Source of the DNA: Antedon mediterranea
Lineage: Eukaryota > Echinodermata > Crinoidea > Comatulida > Antedonidae
Direction of reading: 5' to 3'
Assembly: GCF_964355755.1 (NCBI RefSeq)
Contig: NC_092673.1
Coordinates: 22,325,001 to 22,389,000, forward strand
Length of the DNA: 64,000 nucleotides
Of this stretch, positions 1 through 11,500 are shown piece by piece. The position numbers and the translations under genes were made by a program. The notes beneath the pieces were generated by a model that saw nothing but the letters and a program-made list of their open reading frames with translations, searched no databases and was not told where the DNA came from. Each line of letters opens with the position of its first letter. The first letter of the stretch is position 1.

Positions 1-248
1 TTTTCTACTAGCATTTCCCATGACTACAATGCAACTTGACAGTATTGAAACTGTCATAAAATGTTACAGTGACTCATATGCTCTGTTATTAAATAACATT
101 GCGAATGCGTTGCCCTTTATTGCTTTGATATAATAACATTGTTTTAATATCTTTTTATCCAAGAAGCAGAGGTTTCTAGGCTCAGTGCAAAAGTATCAGG
201 TTATGAACAAGCAACAAAAACCAGCAAGATCACTTGTTACCTTTTAGA

Positions 249-621
249 GAAAGTGTACAGCAGTTCATCAATTTTTTCTCTCCAACCTCGGCAGTGATAT
301 GCGGTTCAGTGGTGCAAGTTCATTTGCGTTACCGTTTAGAGAAAGTAGTATGTTTAATTCAACAGCAACAAATACCCCAAACAAGAAAGAAAAAGATGTT
401 TTTAAATCACAATCACTGGATTTGAGCAAATATCACTCAATTGCTGGAGATCTCTCTATCTGGTAGAAAACAAACAGGTACAGTACTATAAAGAAAGAAT
501 ATCCTGATCAAAATCAATACGTTGGCACTGAGCATATTTTTAAAAGAGCTAACGATAACCAGGTTATTGGAGAGAGGGATCTGTCTGCCTACAGTATATG
601 CCAAAGAAACTTTTTTGGGTG
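249..621 (+). other. Long translatable stretch with one in-frame TAG; possible 3' part of an unrecognised gene
   Basis: After a pyrimidine-rich acceptor-like site ending at 248, one frame reads 124 codons to a TAA at 619-621 and is interrupted only by a TAG at 464-466. The translation is polar and protein-like, for example SQSLDLSKYHSIAGDL before the TAG and KKEYPDQNQYVGTEHIFKRA after it. A second frame is open upstream (about 174-293) and reads a coiled-coil-like AEVSRLSAKVSGYEQATK. A further frame continues it past 621 to a TGA near 658. The frame changes fall close to runs of six T (about 272-277 and 611-616). I do not recognise the protein. It could be the end of a plus-strand gene entering from the left with indels or decay, or chance openness: another frame is also open at 234-425, which weakens the case. 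Confidence 0.22.
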
Positions 622-855
622 CTAACGATGAGATGAAATCTCATCAATTATTATGAGATTCCACAACATAAATGTCATTTAATGCATCTAAAGATTGCTT
701 TTATTAATATTTTGGTAGGCGTGTGTATGAATGAAAACTCGCGATCGAGCCATTGGGCTATTGAAGCTCACTAAGAATTCCTTTCGCACATATTCCCTAC
801 AGTTTTTTTTGTTAGAAATAAATATGATTGGATATAGATTTATTTTTTTTCACAG

Positions 856-940
856 AATGATGAACTTAGAAATAATGAAAGCTATAAGAAGAATAAGACA
901 GGTTGACAGACAGCTATTTGGAACAGAAGATGAATTATAA
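856..940 (+). CDS. Candidate terminal exon, unknown protein
   Basis: A long T tract ending in CACAG (to 855) makes a good splice acceptor. The following frame encodes a 27-residue charged helical tail, MMNLEIMKAIRRIRQVDRQL then FGTEDEL, ending in TAA at 938-940. It may be the last exon of whatever plus-strand gene produced the open stretch 200 bases upstream, but no donor in the right phase is obvious there. The protein is not recognised, and the region between 941 and 1543 shows nothing else. Confidence 0.22.
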
Positions 941-1543
941 CAAGATATACATGATATATATGATCTTGTGTGCATGCCAATAATGTCAACAACGTGTTAT
1001 TCATAATAACTAATTTTTCTAAAGTCATAAAAGTGAGCTTACGAATGTATTTATAGTTTCTGTGACTGCTCTATGAACACATTTTTATTTGACTTTATTT
1101 AGTTTATATAAATTATACTGTGAAAGAACTTAACATTATATTTAGTATTAGTAATTCAGTACTACGACGAGTCTATCAGAATGGATTAATTCTGGAACTT
1201 ACTCAAGTATTGAATCAATAATGGACACTGTAAAAAAATCCTCACAATTTTATTACACTAAAAGTTTTACATCTGCATGACATATGTCCTCCAATATATC
1301 GCTGTTAACACTCGACCCTAGACTATGAGGATCATACCTACGGTCGAGTCGAAAAGATTTGGCAGCTTCAACGTTGTCAAACTCTCTACCTTTCTTTTCC
1401 ATCACGATTGTTCATTTCTCATTGAGGGTCTGCTTATATAGTATAATAATTAACTATTAATATTATTCATATTCTAAGACATACTTTCTACAATATTTAT
1501 ACTGTAATTGATACTTTATCAATACATCTCTGATTAACTTTTA

Positions 1544-1703
1544 AGCTCTGTTTACACTATCAAACTTTATGTGACAAAACAATTTGATGTGGCCATATAT
1601 GGCAATGATGATGTCATCACTACCATATTTAAGCATATCACTACCATATTTCGATACTTCACACTTTTTTTTGTCAAACTAGTTTGATAGTGTAGGCAGA
1701 GCT
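1544..1703. mobile_element. MITE family D, copy 1 (inverted-repeat DNA element)
   Basis: This is a 160-bp element. Its left end AGCTCTGTTTACACTATCAA is matched in reverse complement by the right end (TTTGATAGTGTAGGCAGAGCT). The interior contains a 21-bp direct repeat around 'ATCACTACCATATTT'. Flanks are TTA on the left and TAT on the right, an imperfect 3-bp duplication. Two relatives lie at 23205-23335 and 37438-37592, inside SMG7. Termini and target site resemble PIF/Harbinger-derived MITEs (inference). Confidence 0.7.
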
Positions 1704-1770
1704 TATACACGTGGCAATATTCAACTACAATTAATTTACTAGCACACAGACGACGGTGATTTTAATATGT

Positions 1771-1788
1771 AATAATAATAATAATAAT
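1771..1788. repeat. (AAT)n microsatellite
   Basis: A short uninterrupted trinucleotide run between MITE D1 and the 3' end of the GPCR gene. Confidence 0.8.
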
Positions 1789-1846
1789 TTTTAAATCGCA
1801 CATATCCACTAGAAGTGCTCAAGTCGCTACAGAAGAGCTCAAGGCG

Positions 1847-2938
1847 CTAAGTATGTGGTCTCGAATTTGATGTTTGTTCAGATACTGATATTGTTGAAGA
1901 AGTCCACTGTTGAACGTCGTTTTTCCGGATTCCACTAACTTTCAAACACGAGCAGACATTACGCACTGTTTTTATAAATTCTTTTCTCATTTCCTTGCTT
2001 CTTCCAGCGTAAATAAATGGATTCATCATAGAATTGGCTATTCCTATGTAATCTGAAAACCAGGGGTACCATGCCAGCCAGGTGTAGCCATTGTCAATGT
2101 ATCCCTGTATGAAATGTTTAAGAGCAGATGGTGCGATACACAAGGTGTACACAAGGAGCACTATTGCCGTTGTTTTGGTCACTTTCATTTCTCTTCTGGT
2201 AACGTTCTTTCCACTCTGCTTAGCTGTCTTCAATTCTGCCTTTGACGCAATTAAAAATATGTACGCGTATACAACAAACAAGCATGGAATCGTCAAACCT
2301 GTGATAGGATGCGTGAAATAATAAAACACAGGAGCGCCGTAAATGTTAAACAATGCAGAGCCGCCACATTCATACTCGAATGTTACATTTGGCGTTGGCA
2401 CAAAAATGCTAGCAACGCCTGCCGAAACAAATGGGCTACCTCCAATCAATATACCGATTAAACTCACATAAATACAAGTTTTAAATGCCTTTCCTGATGA
2501 CATCCATACATGATATCGGAAAGGATATTTCACCGCAATAAATCGATCAAAAGTTATAACAATCAAATGAAGTACAGACACATGTATTAATATTACACAT
2601 GGAACAAAATACCAGATTGCACAGTTAACAGAATAAAGAAACTGTCTACGGAGAATGTATCCGATTATACTTAACGGGAGTCCGATCAAGCCGTTCAACA
2701 AATCAGTTACTGCTAGCGACGATATAAAGATGTTGCTTGGCAGTCTCCTAAGACCACGTTTTGTATATACGGTAACTATAACAATTGTATTTCCAATAAT
2801 TATCGTTAAAAGTAGAGGGATGCTTAAACATGAAACAAAAATAAGTAAATCCATCGAAACATTATTTTGAATACGAAGGTCTACCGTGGCCATATCTTGC
2901 AATGCAGTTCTACAATAGATAGACAAATGATAACGCAC
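1847..2938 (-). CDS. Class A (rhodopsin-family) G-protein-coupled receptor, single exon
   Basis: A 363-codon intronless frame encodes a seven-helix receptor. TM1 spans about 29-58 and ends in GN (N50). TM2 (68-95) holds SLAVTDL with D79. TM3 begins at C106, the disulfide cysteine, and ends in D131-R132-F133, a DRY variant. TM4 is about 152-175. Extracellular loop 2 has C191. TM5 is about 203-232 and TM6 about 255-280, with CIAP in place of CWxP. TM7 ends in N306-P-F-I-Y310 (NPxxY), followed by helix 8 and C329/C331, likely palmitoylated. NVS at residue 26 is a possible N-glycosylation site. Met16 is an equally good start and would remove an odd hydrophilic leader. Position 3.32 is not Asp, so an aminergic receptor is unlikely. 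The ligand cannot be told from sequence. Single-exon receptors of this kind are heavily expanded in echinoderms, which fits. Confidence 0.9.
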   Translation of the reverse strand: MRYHLSIYCRTALQDMATVDLRIQNNVSMDLLIFVSCLSIPLLLTIIIGNTIVIVTVYTKRGLRRLPSNIFISSLAVTDLLNGLIGLPLSIIGYILRRQFLYSVNCAIWYFVPCVILIHVSVLHLIVITFDRFIAVKYPFRYHVWMSSGKAFKTCIYVSLIGILIGGSPFVSAGVASIFVPTPNVTFEYECGGSALFNIYGAPVFYYFTHPITGLTIPCLFVVYAYIFLIASKAELKTAKQSGKNVTRREMKVTKTTAIVLLVYTLCIAPSALKHFIQGYIDNGYTWLAWYPWFSDYIGIANSMMNPFIYAGRSKEMRKEFIKTVRNVCSCLKVSGIRKNDVQQWTSSTISVSEQTSNSRPHT

Positions 2939-4558
2939 CGTAGAAATACAGACAATTTAATTTCTGTATAATAAATCTATGTACGAAACAGTTTTCGGTT
3001 AAAATGTTCGATCAATAATTAATCGCAAATGTCGAAAATCTTATAAATCCTCGAGGCCCAACTGTTCACAATAGAATGTCAAAATCTCCAAAACGTAAGT
3101 AAAATTGGTTTGTTTTTGCCAATATAACGTATTCAACTTTCAGAATCGCAGCCTTTGGCTTTATATTACACCATTATCATTGCAATGACGTTACTGTTAC
3201 CATTCGCCAATCAGTACTGCTTCGTTTTCAATGACGTTTTTCCCCATTATTAAATAAAATACAATCGTCAATTATAATCATATTTTCCTCTAAATTGTTT
3301 CTTTAATGTGATTGAATTAAATCTCTTTTAGTGTGTTTACAGCAAGCAATGTAATTCAAAACAACATTTTAACAAATAGCAGTATTTTATAAACAAAATT
3401 AAAAAGAGACTTGACAATCACAATAGGTTACCCGCAACAACACAAGTTGCGGATAATCAATGTAACCGTATAAGGTAAAAACTTACTAGCCGATTTCTTG
3501 TCTTGATAACAATACATATTATGGGTATAGGCCCGAAAAAATGATATATCATCATAATCATACGTTAATGAATATTGTATAACAGGACACAAATATAAAT
3601 AAGATAAAACTACTGTTTTTATTTAGAGTCACTGCAATAAGACGAATTTAAATAAAATGTAGTGATTTGCGAAAGTATCATTTAGAATATTCCATAATTT
3701 GGGACCTGATAATATCTGTAGGATAAGTATATTTAAATACTGGTAAATTGGTATCACGATTTTCAACATTAATAATGTAATGCTTTTAACATTTAATATT
3801 AATAAAACGCGGAACCTTGAGTTCTTCTTATGAAGACTAAATGATCCGCCAGTGGTAATTTGCTAATAGTCTTCATAATGTTGAGTGCCTCCATTAGAAC
3901 ATTCTCAATCATGTTTAAATGCCATGTATTCTAGAAGTACAGCTTCACGTTTTATCACAACGGTTATATCGTTTATCAGCAATAATCACGTTTTTAAAGA
4001 GAAGAAAAAAACACTTTTTCTACAGTCTATTCTATTTAGAATACGTGAAATTATTGGTTTCGTCACCGTGGTTTCGTTATATAAATTCCTACACAAGGAC
4101 ACTGTGTATTCTTAAGATGAATTATTTCAGAAGCCTCTATAAATCCATGCGTTTTAGTGTAGAAATGTATTTATAATTTCTATTCATTGATAAAGAAATT
4201 GACTGGAAATCTTGTAAATCAATCTGTAGGCTAATATGAAACAAGTTGGCTCAGGAAGTTCAATTCACAATTTGATCCACTAGAATGCCTTTAAAACGAC
4301 TTTATCTGTAAAGTAAAATTAATTATTTAATGAAGGTGGTGACATTACAATTTTTCCTGTATTTAATTAGCGGTTTCTGAAGTGTGTAATGCTAGAATGT
4401 TGGGGAAGGAGTGTGTTTTTTCAAAAGTTTATGTAGACCTACTAAAATTATTAAAATACTGTAAAGCAATTGCACACTGCTTTGTGCACATGCGCAAACA
4501 CTTTTTATTCTTTGCGCGTTTTTTTTTAGAGGGTGTCTCGAAAGCTAGCGGTCTTGCC
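2939..4558. other. Intergenic, no supported gene
   Basis: A+T-rich DNA between the divergently oriented GPCR and DM-domain genes. Short open stretches at 3885-4176 have no coding character. A T-rich tract ending in AG at 4529-4530 could be a splice acceptor for the DM exon, which would make the DNA just upstream an intron. Confidence 0.5.
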
Positions 4559-5254
4559 ATGTCAATTAGTGGACTGTCCAAACTAAATGTCGTGGGTAAA
4601 AAAGGGAAAGAAGGTATTAAAACGAGAAATTCGCCAAGATGCCAGTTGTGTTTCAATCACGGAATAAATAGTTTGTCTCGAGGACACAAACGGGAATGTA
4701 TATACGCAATGTGTGCATGTCCAAAATGTACCTTAACTAATGAAAGGAGATGGGTGATGCGTATGCACATGCGGCAACAGCGGCGAATTCGAGAAGATGA
4801 TTCATGCCAAACATCACTATTTCCTATGGCTATGCCACTGCCGACAAGTTATCAATCTGCTGCATATAGCAATTCAGAATTGTTACAAGGATGCCAAGGT
4901 CTTGCCACATACCCGCCACCTAGTCAAGGAGGCATACAACAGCCTATACCTCTTTCACCGACAAGTTATCACTCTGGTCCAGCAGGTGTATGTAGTTCAG
5001 GATCATCAATGGAGGAGGAGAAAGGAGGAAGTATGTTCCCGACCCCATACCCACCACCACCAACACTCTGCTGTCAAGCAGGTCTACAACAACAGCAGCA
5101 ACCTCTGTTACCACCGCAGCAATATCATTATCAACAACATTTCCATAACACTACTTCTTCACATGGAGGTGGGTTTGCTTGGCCTACTAGAGCAATAGGC
5201 CTCAAATTATATCAGTCTATTTGTATGATTGTGAAAATATGTTATTACTTTTAA
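4559..5254 (+). CDS. DM-domain (DMRT/doublesex-type) transcription factor, 5' or single large exon
   Basis: From the ATG at 4559 the frame encodes a DM domain at about residues 30-80. It reads SPRCQLCFNHGINSLSRGHK, then RECIYAMCACPKC and LTNERRWVM, giving the intertwined CCHC/HCCC zinc ligands and a basic recognition tail (MRQQRRIRED). DM proteins bind the minor groove and act in sexual differentiation and neurogenesis. The rest is Ser/Pro/Gln-rich with a short polyglutamine run and no recognisable DMA motif. The domain is divergent: the usual post-domain VALRRQQ stretch is replaced by HMRQQRR, so I do not assign a DMRT number. The reading frame stops at 5252-5254, but CATGGAG|GTGGGT at 5166/5167 is a plausible donor. 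The last 29 codons may therefore be intronic and more exons may follow. The open frame extends upstream to 4382, but an acceptor-like tract at 4501-4530 argues that this part is intron or leader. Confidence 0.8.
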   Translation: MSISGLSKLNVVGKKGKEGIKTRNSPRCQLCFNHGINSLSRGHKRECIYAMCACPKCTLTNERRWVMRMHMRQQRRIREDDSCQTSLFPMAMPLPTSYQSAAYSNSELLQGCQGLATYPPPSQGGIQQPIPLSPTSYHSGPAGVCSSGSSMEEEKGGSMFPTPYPPPPTLCCQAGLQQQQQPLLPPQQYHYQQHFHNTTSSHGGGFAWPTRAIGLKLYQSICMIVKICYYF

Positions 5255-5376
5255 TATTATTGTTATTACTAGGCTAATTTACTATTATTAGAATGCTTGG
5301 GTTGGTGGATATTTATTGTTCATGTATTCATTGTTTATATTTTGATCTTTCTCCATTTTTACCTTCTATCGTAAAT

Positions 5377-5382
5377 AATAAA
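5377..5382 (+). terminator. Candidate poly(A) signal of the DM-domain gene
   Basis: An AATAAA hexamer about 120 bases after the open-frame stop. It is meaningful only if the gene ends without further exons; other AATAAA hexamers occur nearby, so this is weak. Confidence 0.25.
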
Positions 5383-8300
5383 TATGCCTAGCCTGGGCTT
5401 GATTTTATTAGTGATGCATTTTTTCTCTTTTCAGATTGGTTAATATACCCATATGAATGATTAGAGAGTACGAAACAAATGAATATTTTCACTGGAATGC
5501 AGTGTCGTATAGCTTTATCATTTTAAATTGCATGCTGTTTTTTGGACAAATCATTTTATAATAATTACTTTTGTATGGTATCTCCGGTATAGTACCTAAA
5601 ATTATACACAATGGACCCGGACATCTTTTAACTGTGTCGTACCTGTTGTTTTTTGATGTATGTAATTTGGCTATTAATCTGTTTATTTTTACGCTTTTAA
5701 ATATATTAAAGATTTTTAAAACATGATTATGTGAAATGTTTATTATTGATATTATTAAAATAAACTTTTATGAAAAATAGAGTTGGACATCATTTGACCG
5801 TGTTTTGTTCAGAAGTGTTTCATCATCCCATTGAATCCCAATAATGAACCAGACCCAATGAACTAGGGTCTAACTAATGATCTCAATGGCCTAACCAAAA
5901 TAAAAACTGCACAACAGTGAGTGACCGTGAAGTTTTATTAGGCCTACAGTATGTCCAACAATCTTGAATGGTCACTGGTCCATATATTCTCCGTTATTAA
6001 TTGGGCTAATTTGTTGTCGCACTTTTGCGTTGTTCACACCAAGTATACTGTAGTAGTGTTAAATAATGGAACCATTTACATAAACCCATCTTCCATGCGT
6101 GGTGCGAAACGGTCATGCGATTGTTTGGCCAGTGGGTCAGGGATTTGTGAGAATAGCTTCTAAACATCAATATAAAAACTATATTATGATTTGGAAATGA
6201 CTAAAATTAACACAAACTTCCATAAAAATGTTTTATACTTTATTGTTGGTATTTCTGTTTAAAAATACTGATATTTTGGTTACAAATCAAGTTAGGTCGA
6301 AATACAAAATATTGGTTTATAATATGGACCATGTAAGGTGTGGTGTAGATGATAGTAACAATACTTCTACGGTAGACGGTTTACAACAGTACTGGATTAT
6401 CACAATGTTTTCTTTTCTGTTAAATGTTACATTAAACAATGTTTTAGCACCTTAAAATTTAATAAAACATGAGTTGGTTCATATAAATCTATGGTCAATG
6501 AAATTGATAATCTACAGCAAGATAATTTGGAAAGAAATTGAATTAAAAGTCTGGTTTGGTTCAGTTTAAAATCATATTCATTCTAATAAGTAATTGGCAT
6601 GTTCCATGAAAACTTACTAACCTACTACTACAGTTTTATTATCATCAATACGCTTCATCATTTGACATTAGCACGTTCTATTACATATTACCCCTAATTG
6701 AGGTTATACAACTGTACTTAACATATTGTTAATTGAACATTTTTTTATACATAGCCATACATGATTACTTTCTGACATTACCTACCCAAAATGCAATGCG
6801 GCGGTCAAACGTTCAAGATAATAATGCCCGTATAATAACCATTATTTTGCGTTGCATCTAAAAGTTGATAGCTGGTTGACAGCAATAACTGGCTAAATGG
6901 CGTTGTAACCCTTAATCGTTAGGTGTTTATAATCATTATTTTCACACTGCCATTTAACCGGTTATTGAAAATTTTACCTGTTCCTGCTGCTGTTATTAAT
7001 CGGTTATTTTTTGTACAGCAGATACAGAACCTTTGTAAAAACATGGAGTAACAATTTCCAACCCGTTCATGGAAAGTTAATATAAAAAAACCATAGAAAA
7101 TTTCAGTAAAAAAATATACTGTATAATCTTTTCCTGGAATAATTTTAACAAATAATTATTTTGCATATAATATTCTTTTTAATCTTATAGAAAGCTGGTA
7201 AAATTTGCACTGAACATGTAATATTGTTAAATTTAATTACAATATATAACAAAAATTAAATATTCTGTTAAAAAGTATATATTTATTTAATTATTTACAA
7301 TATTTACCAGGTTAATAAAATAATAAAAAAACAGACTTCATTGGGCTCTTTGAATTGTGAGTTTTGAATTGTGATCTGATCTGCCATGCAACTACGCAGC
7401 TGTTGAGTCACACACACACAGCTGCGTAGGCGGGTGAGGCATCTTAAAAGGGCGCTAATGATGCATCTAATACACCTTGCTTTGTTCACCAACATATTCT
7501 GTTGTGTATCAAAGATACTGGAAATTGGTTAGCTTATTATTACCATATTTATTTGAATAAATGCCCCACCGCCTTGAATAGACAGCCAGCATAGAACATA
7601 GTTTTTGTGCATACATACAATATATTGCATTATAATCCACTTGTACTGTTTTACTGTATTTTATCACGTTTAATTGTGTTGCATTTTTTCATATCCAGGA
7701 AGAATTTATTTGGTTATACATGTTAAATAAATGAATGCCTCCCTCGAATATAGGCCTCTGACAAAATATTGCTAAACCTCGCCCCCAACTACTCTCCCAA
7801 AACAATAAATGTATTGGGTCATTTATTCAAATAAATTATAAATTGGGATACTCTCCTCATTTATGTTTATAATCAATAAAGTTATTTGAAACTACTTGAT
7901 GTAGAGCATCTGAAAGCATTGTTTGAAAGATTTGTTTGCTTACTTGTTCATGTTTGTTTGTTGTTTGTTTGTTTGCTTACTTGTTCATGTTTTAAGATTT
8001 CTCATATTAAGTGAATAAGATGAATTTAAACATGGCTCATTACTTTCAGAATGACCTCTTTGTAAATACACGTCCTCATCGTCTTCTTCATCATCTTCTT
8101 CGTTTTCCCATCGAACACAACGACCGCTGGGAAAAAAGTGAACATAAATTTATTTGAGTAGCTACTTAATATTGCATAACCTGTTAAAATTTGTAATAAC
8201 AATGGTAGATTTTTATAACAACTGATCTGTCTGAATTTCGCACATTGTAATACTGTACCATGTATTACTTCAGTGTAACTCCGTCTTGCGTAGCTCACAT

Positions 8301-8413
8301 TACGAATTGCAACAGATTATTACCAAAGATTAATACAAAGTGCAACATAACATAAAGTGTGCATCTTTATGATTCAAGAGCACTAAATATAGAATAAATA
8401 ATAAATATTTTGT
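5383..8413. other. Intergenic DNA between the DM-domain gene and the XPR1 3' end
   Basis: No supported gene. The XPR1 3' UTR should run leftward into this stretch. A minus-strand AATAAA at about 8153-8148, some 260 bases past the stop, is a possible XPR1 poly(A) signal. A perfect hairpin lies at 7392-7429. Short open stretches (7304-7495, 8026-8298) look like chance. Confidence 0.5.
7392..7429. repeat. Perfect 11-bp hairpin
   Basis: CTACGCAGCTG at 7392-7402 is repeated in reverse complement at 7419-7429, around a 16-nt loop containing a (CA)n run. It is G+C-rich in A+T-rich surroundings. Function unknown; it could be the remnant of an inverted-repeat element. Confidence 0.6.
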
Positions 8414-8595
8414 TTACTTCTTTTTTGACTTTGACTTGTATAAAGGAACCTCTTCTTCATCATCCATCATTCCTTCCAGATCTTTGATATCGTCTTCCGT
8501 CAGAGGTGCCACTGAAATATCTCGTACAGCTCTGAACTCACCACAGTTATTCAGATGTTCATTTTCAAGACGATAAAAGTTCCAGACAAAGCGTC
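8414..8595 (-). pseudogene. XPR1: XPR1 terminal exon with an apparent +1-nt frame disruption
   Basis: Exon 13 ends in phase 2 (GTG TTC AG), and this exon begins A CGC TTT GTC TGG, giving the conserved RRFVW. Every XPR1 I know continues N-F-(F/Y)-R-L-E-N-E-H. Here TGG is followed by AAAC rather than AAC (three A, plus-strand 8580-8582), so the literal frame reads KLLSS then stops at about residue 603. One base fewer restores a perfectly conserved frame through [20 protein letters not shown], a DDE-rich stretch and KSKSKKK to TAA at 8416-8414. That the sequence beyond the break is intact argues for a sequencing or assembly indel, or a very recent allele, rather than a decayed gene. No alternative splice site fixes the phase. 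Confidence 0.8.
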
Positions 8596-11500
8596 TAAGT
8601 AGGTTATGTGAGGAGAATGCAACGATATAAAATTTTATAATGCAATTTGAAATTTAACATATTTTTATTCAATGCATAAGTTGACATGTCAGTGCATAGG
8701 TTGACATGTCAGTGCATAGGTTGACATGTCAATGCATAGGTTGACATGTCAATGCATAGGTTGACATGTCAATGCATAGGTTGACATGTCAATGCATAGG
8801 TTGACACGTCAATGCATAGGTTGACACGTCAATGCATAGGTTGACACGTCAATGCATAGGTTGACACGTCAATGCATAGGTTGACACGTCAATGCATAGG
8901 TTGACACGTCAATGCATAGGTTGACACGTCAATGCATAGGTTTGACACGTCAATGCATAGGTTTGACACGTCAATGCATAGGTTGACACGTCAATGCATA
9001 GGTTGACACGTCAATGCATATGTTGACACGTCAATGCATATGTTGACACGTCAATGCATATGTTGACACGTCAATGCATAGGTTGACACGTCAATGCATG
9101 GGTTGACACGTCAATGCATAGGTTGACACGTCAATGCATAGGTTGACACGTCAATGCATAGGTTGAAATGTCAATGCATAGGTTGACATGTCAATGCATA
9201 GGTTGACATGTCAATGCATAGGTTGAAATGTCAATGCATAGGTTGACATGTCAATGCATAGGTTGACAATGTCAATGCATAGGTTGACATGTCAATGCAT
9301 AGGTTGACAATGTCAATGCATAGGTTTACATGTCAATGCATAGGTTTACATGTCAATGCATAGGTTGACACATCAATGCATAGGTTGAAATTTCAATGCA
9401 AGGTTGAACTTATTTTTATTCAGAAGATTCTATTGGTTTTAATTTTCACTATCATCATTTTAAATTAACTAGATAAGAATGACATTATTAAAATTGTTGC
9501 CATCCATCATGACCAAAACAAGTTTGGAAATAATTGTATTCTTGCATGATGTGATTTGATTTTGTTAAGATCAGAGTATGAATCAGATGTTAACCTTTTT
9601 TCTATAACAAGCTTCTCTCTTAATGATCATGTGACCTTTTCACAGCAGGGACTGTGTGGAGTACACCATTGTAACAACCTACTTTAAAATTGTCAGTAAA
9701 TTTAGATTCTCCACAATAATTTCATTCATAGACAAAATGTAATGTATTTCAGAAGAAAAACTATAATAAATATTTTCAAAAAATTAATTCATTTTTTGTA
9801 AGAGAACCCTCAAAGTGAGGTATTTCGACATCTCAAATATTACCTACCTGAACACCTCTAATATTGCCAACACTGTAATTAATATGTCACCATAAGGCTG
9901 CAAAGATCCCTTGATTGACATTGTTAATGCTAATGTCCATGCAAACCTCAGTATAAAATCCTCAAACATAGCAAAATAATAGGTCTGAAAAAACAATAGT
10001 TTGTTGTTAATTAGTTGTGCGCTTGCAGGGAAGTTTTCTCACTCTATTTGGTGGTTTAGTCTAGATCTAGGTTTTATTGGTCTAGCAACCAACGGCATGT
10101 CAATGCATAGGTTGACATGTCAATGCATAGGTTAACATGTTAATGCATAGCTTGACATGTCAATCCATAGGTTGGCATGTCAATGCATAGATTGACATGT
10201 GAAATAAAAACGAACGAATGAACTAACGAACATCACTCTATTTGGTGGTTTAGTCTAGATCTAGGTTTTATTGGTCTAGCAACCAACGGCATGTCAATGC
10301 ATAGGTTGACATGTCAATGCATAGGTTGACATGTCAATGCATAGGTTGACATGTCAATGCATAGGTTGACATTTCAATGCATAAGTTGACATGTCAATGC
10401 ATAGGTTGACATGTCAATGCATAGGTTGACATGTCAATGCATAGGTTGAAATGTCAATGTATAGGTTGACATGTCAATGCATAGGTTGACATGTCAATGC
10501 ATATGTTGACATGTCAATGCATATGTTGACATGTCAATGCATAGGGGGACATGTCAATGCATAGGTTGAAATGTCAATGTATAGGTTGACATGTCAATGC
10601 ATAGGTTGACATGTCAATGCATATGTTGACATGTCAATGCATATGTTGACATGTCAATGCATATGTTGACACGTCAATGCATAGGTTGACATGTCAATGC
10701 ATATGTTGACATGTCAATGCATATGTTGACATGTCAATGCATATGTTGACACGTCAGGCTTCTATTTATACTTTGGCAAAGTAGACTTAATGTGGTTGCC
10801 ACAAACTTACCACAGGAGAATAAACAATCTCTTCCCGAAGCAACTTGTTTTCTTTACTCTTGAAACTGAACAAACCCCAGTCCATTTTGATATCCCATGA
10901 AAGAGTGTAACAAGAACTAAATACAGCACTAATCACCCATAAATAGAACAAAGGGTTACGATAAAAAGTGTGATCATCTGAAGAAAAAAAACATTTAGAT
11001 TTACAAATGTAAAATGTAGATATTTGTACATTAACGTATGTAAAAGTGAACAAAGTGTGTAATTGTGCTTCTCTAATGTAAACAAAAAATAATAAAGTCA
11101 AAATACTGAATACAATAACAACATAGTAACAAATGTTAAACTTACTTACCATTAGTTAATTTAAAAACAGAGGAGAAAATAACAACCAAAAATGTTGAGG
11201 AGTATTTGCCAGCATTTACTAGATGAGGAAAAACTAATTTGGTGTCATGGTAACGACGTAAACACTGAGCAAATCTAAACCACGCAGGTAAACAAGCAAC
11301 AATAGCACGAGCAGCATAGCCATATGTACCACATGTAATGGAACCTAATGAAAAATAATACAAAATTAGTACATAAAATGGTTTTGAGGAAAAAAATAAG
11401 ATAGATAATAGCATATCTGGAATAAGTTCTAATTAATATTACTTTGTTAATCAAATGTTGGCTTAAACCTTAAAAGCCATTTCAACTCTATAATTGTTTC

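Noticed and set aside
8671-9408. CRISPR-like regular repeats
   Set aside because: Units are contiguous with no spacers, in a eukaryotic intron; this is a minisatellite.
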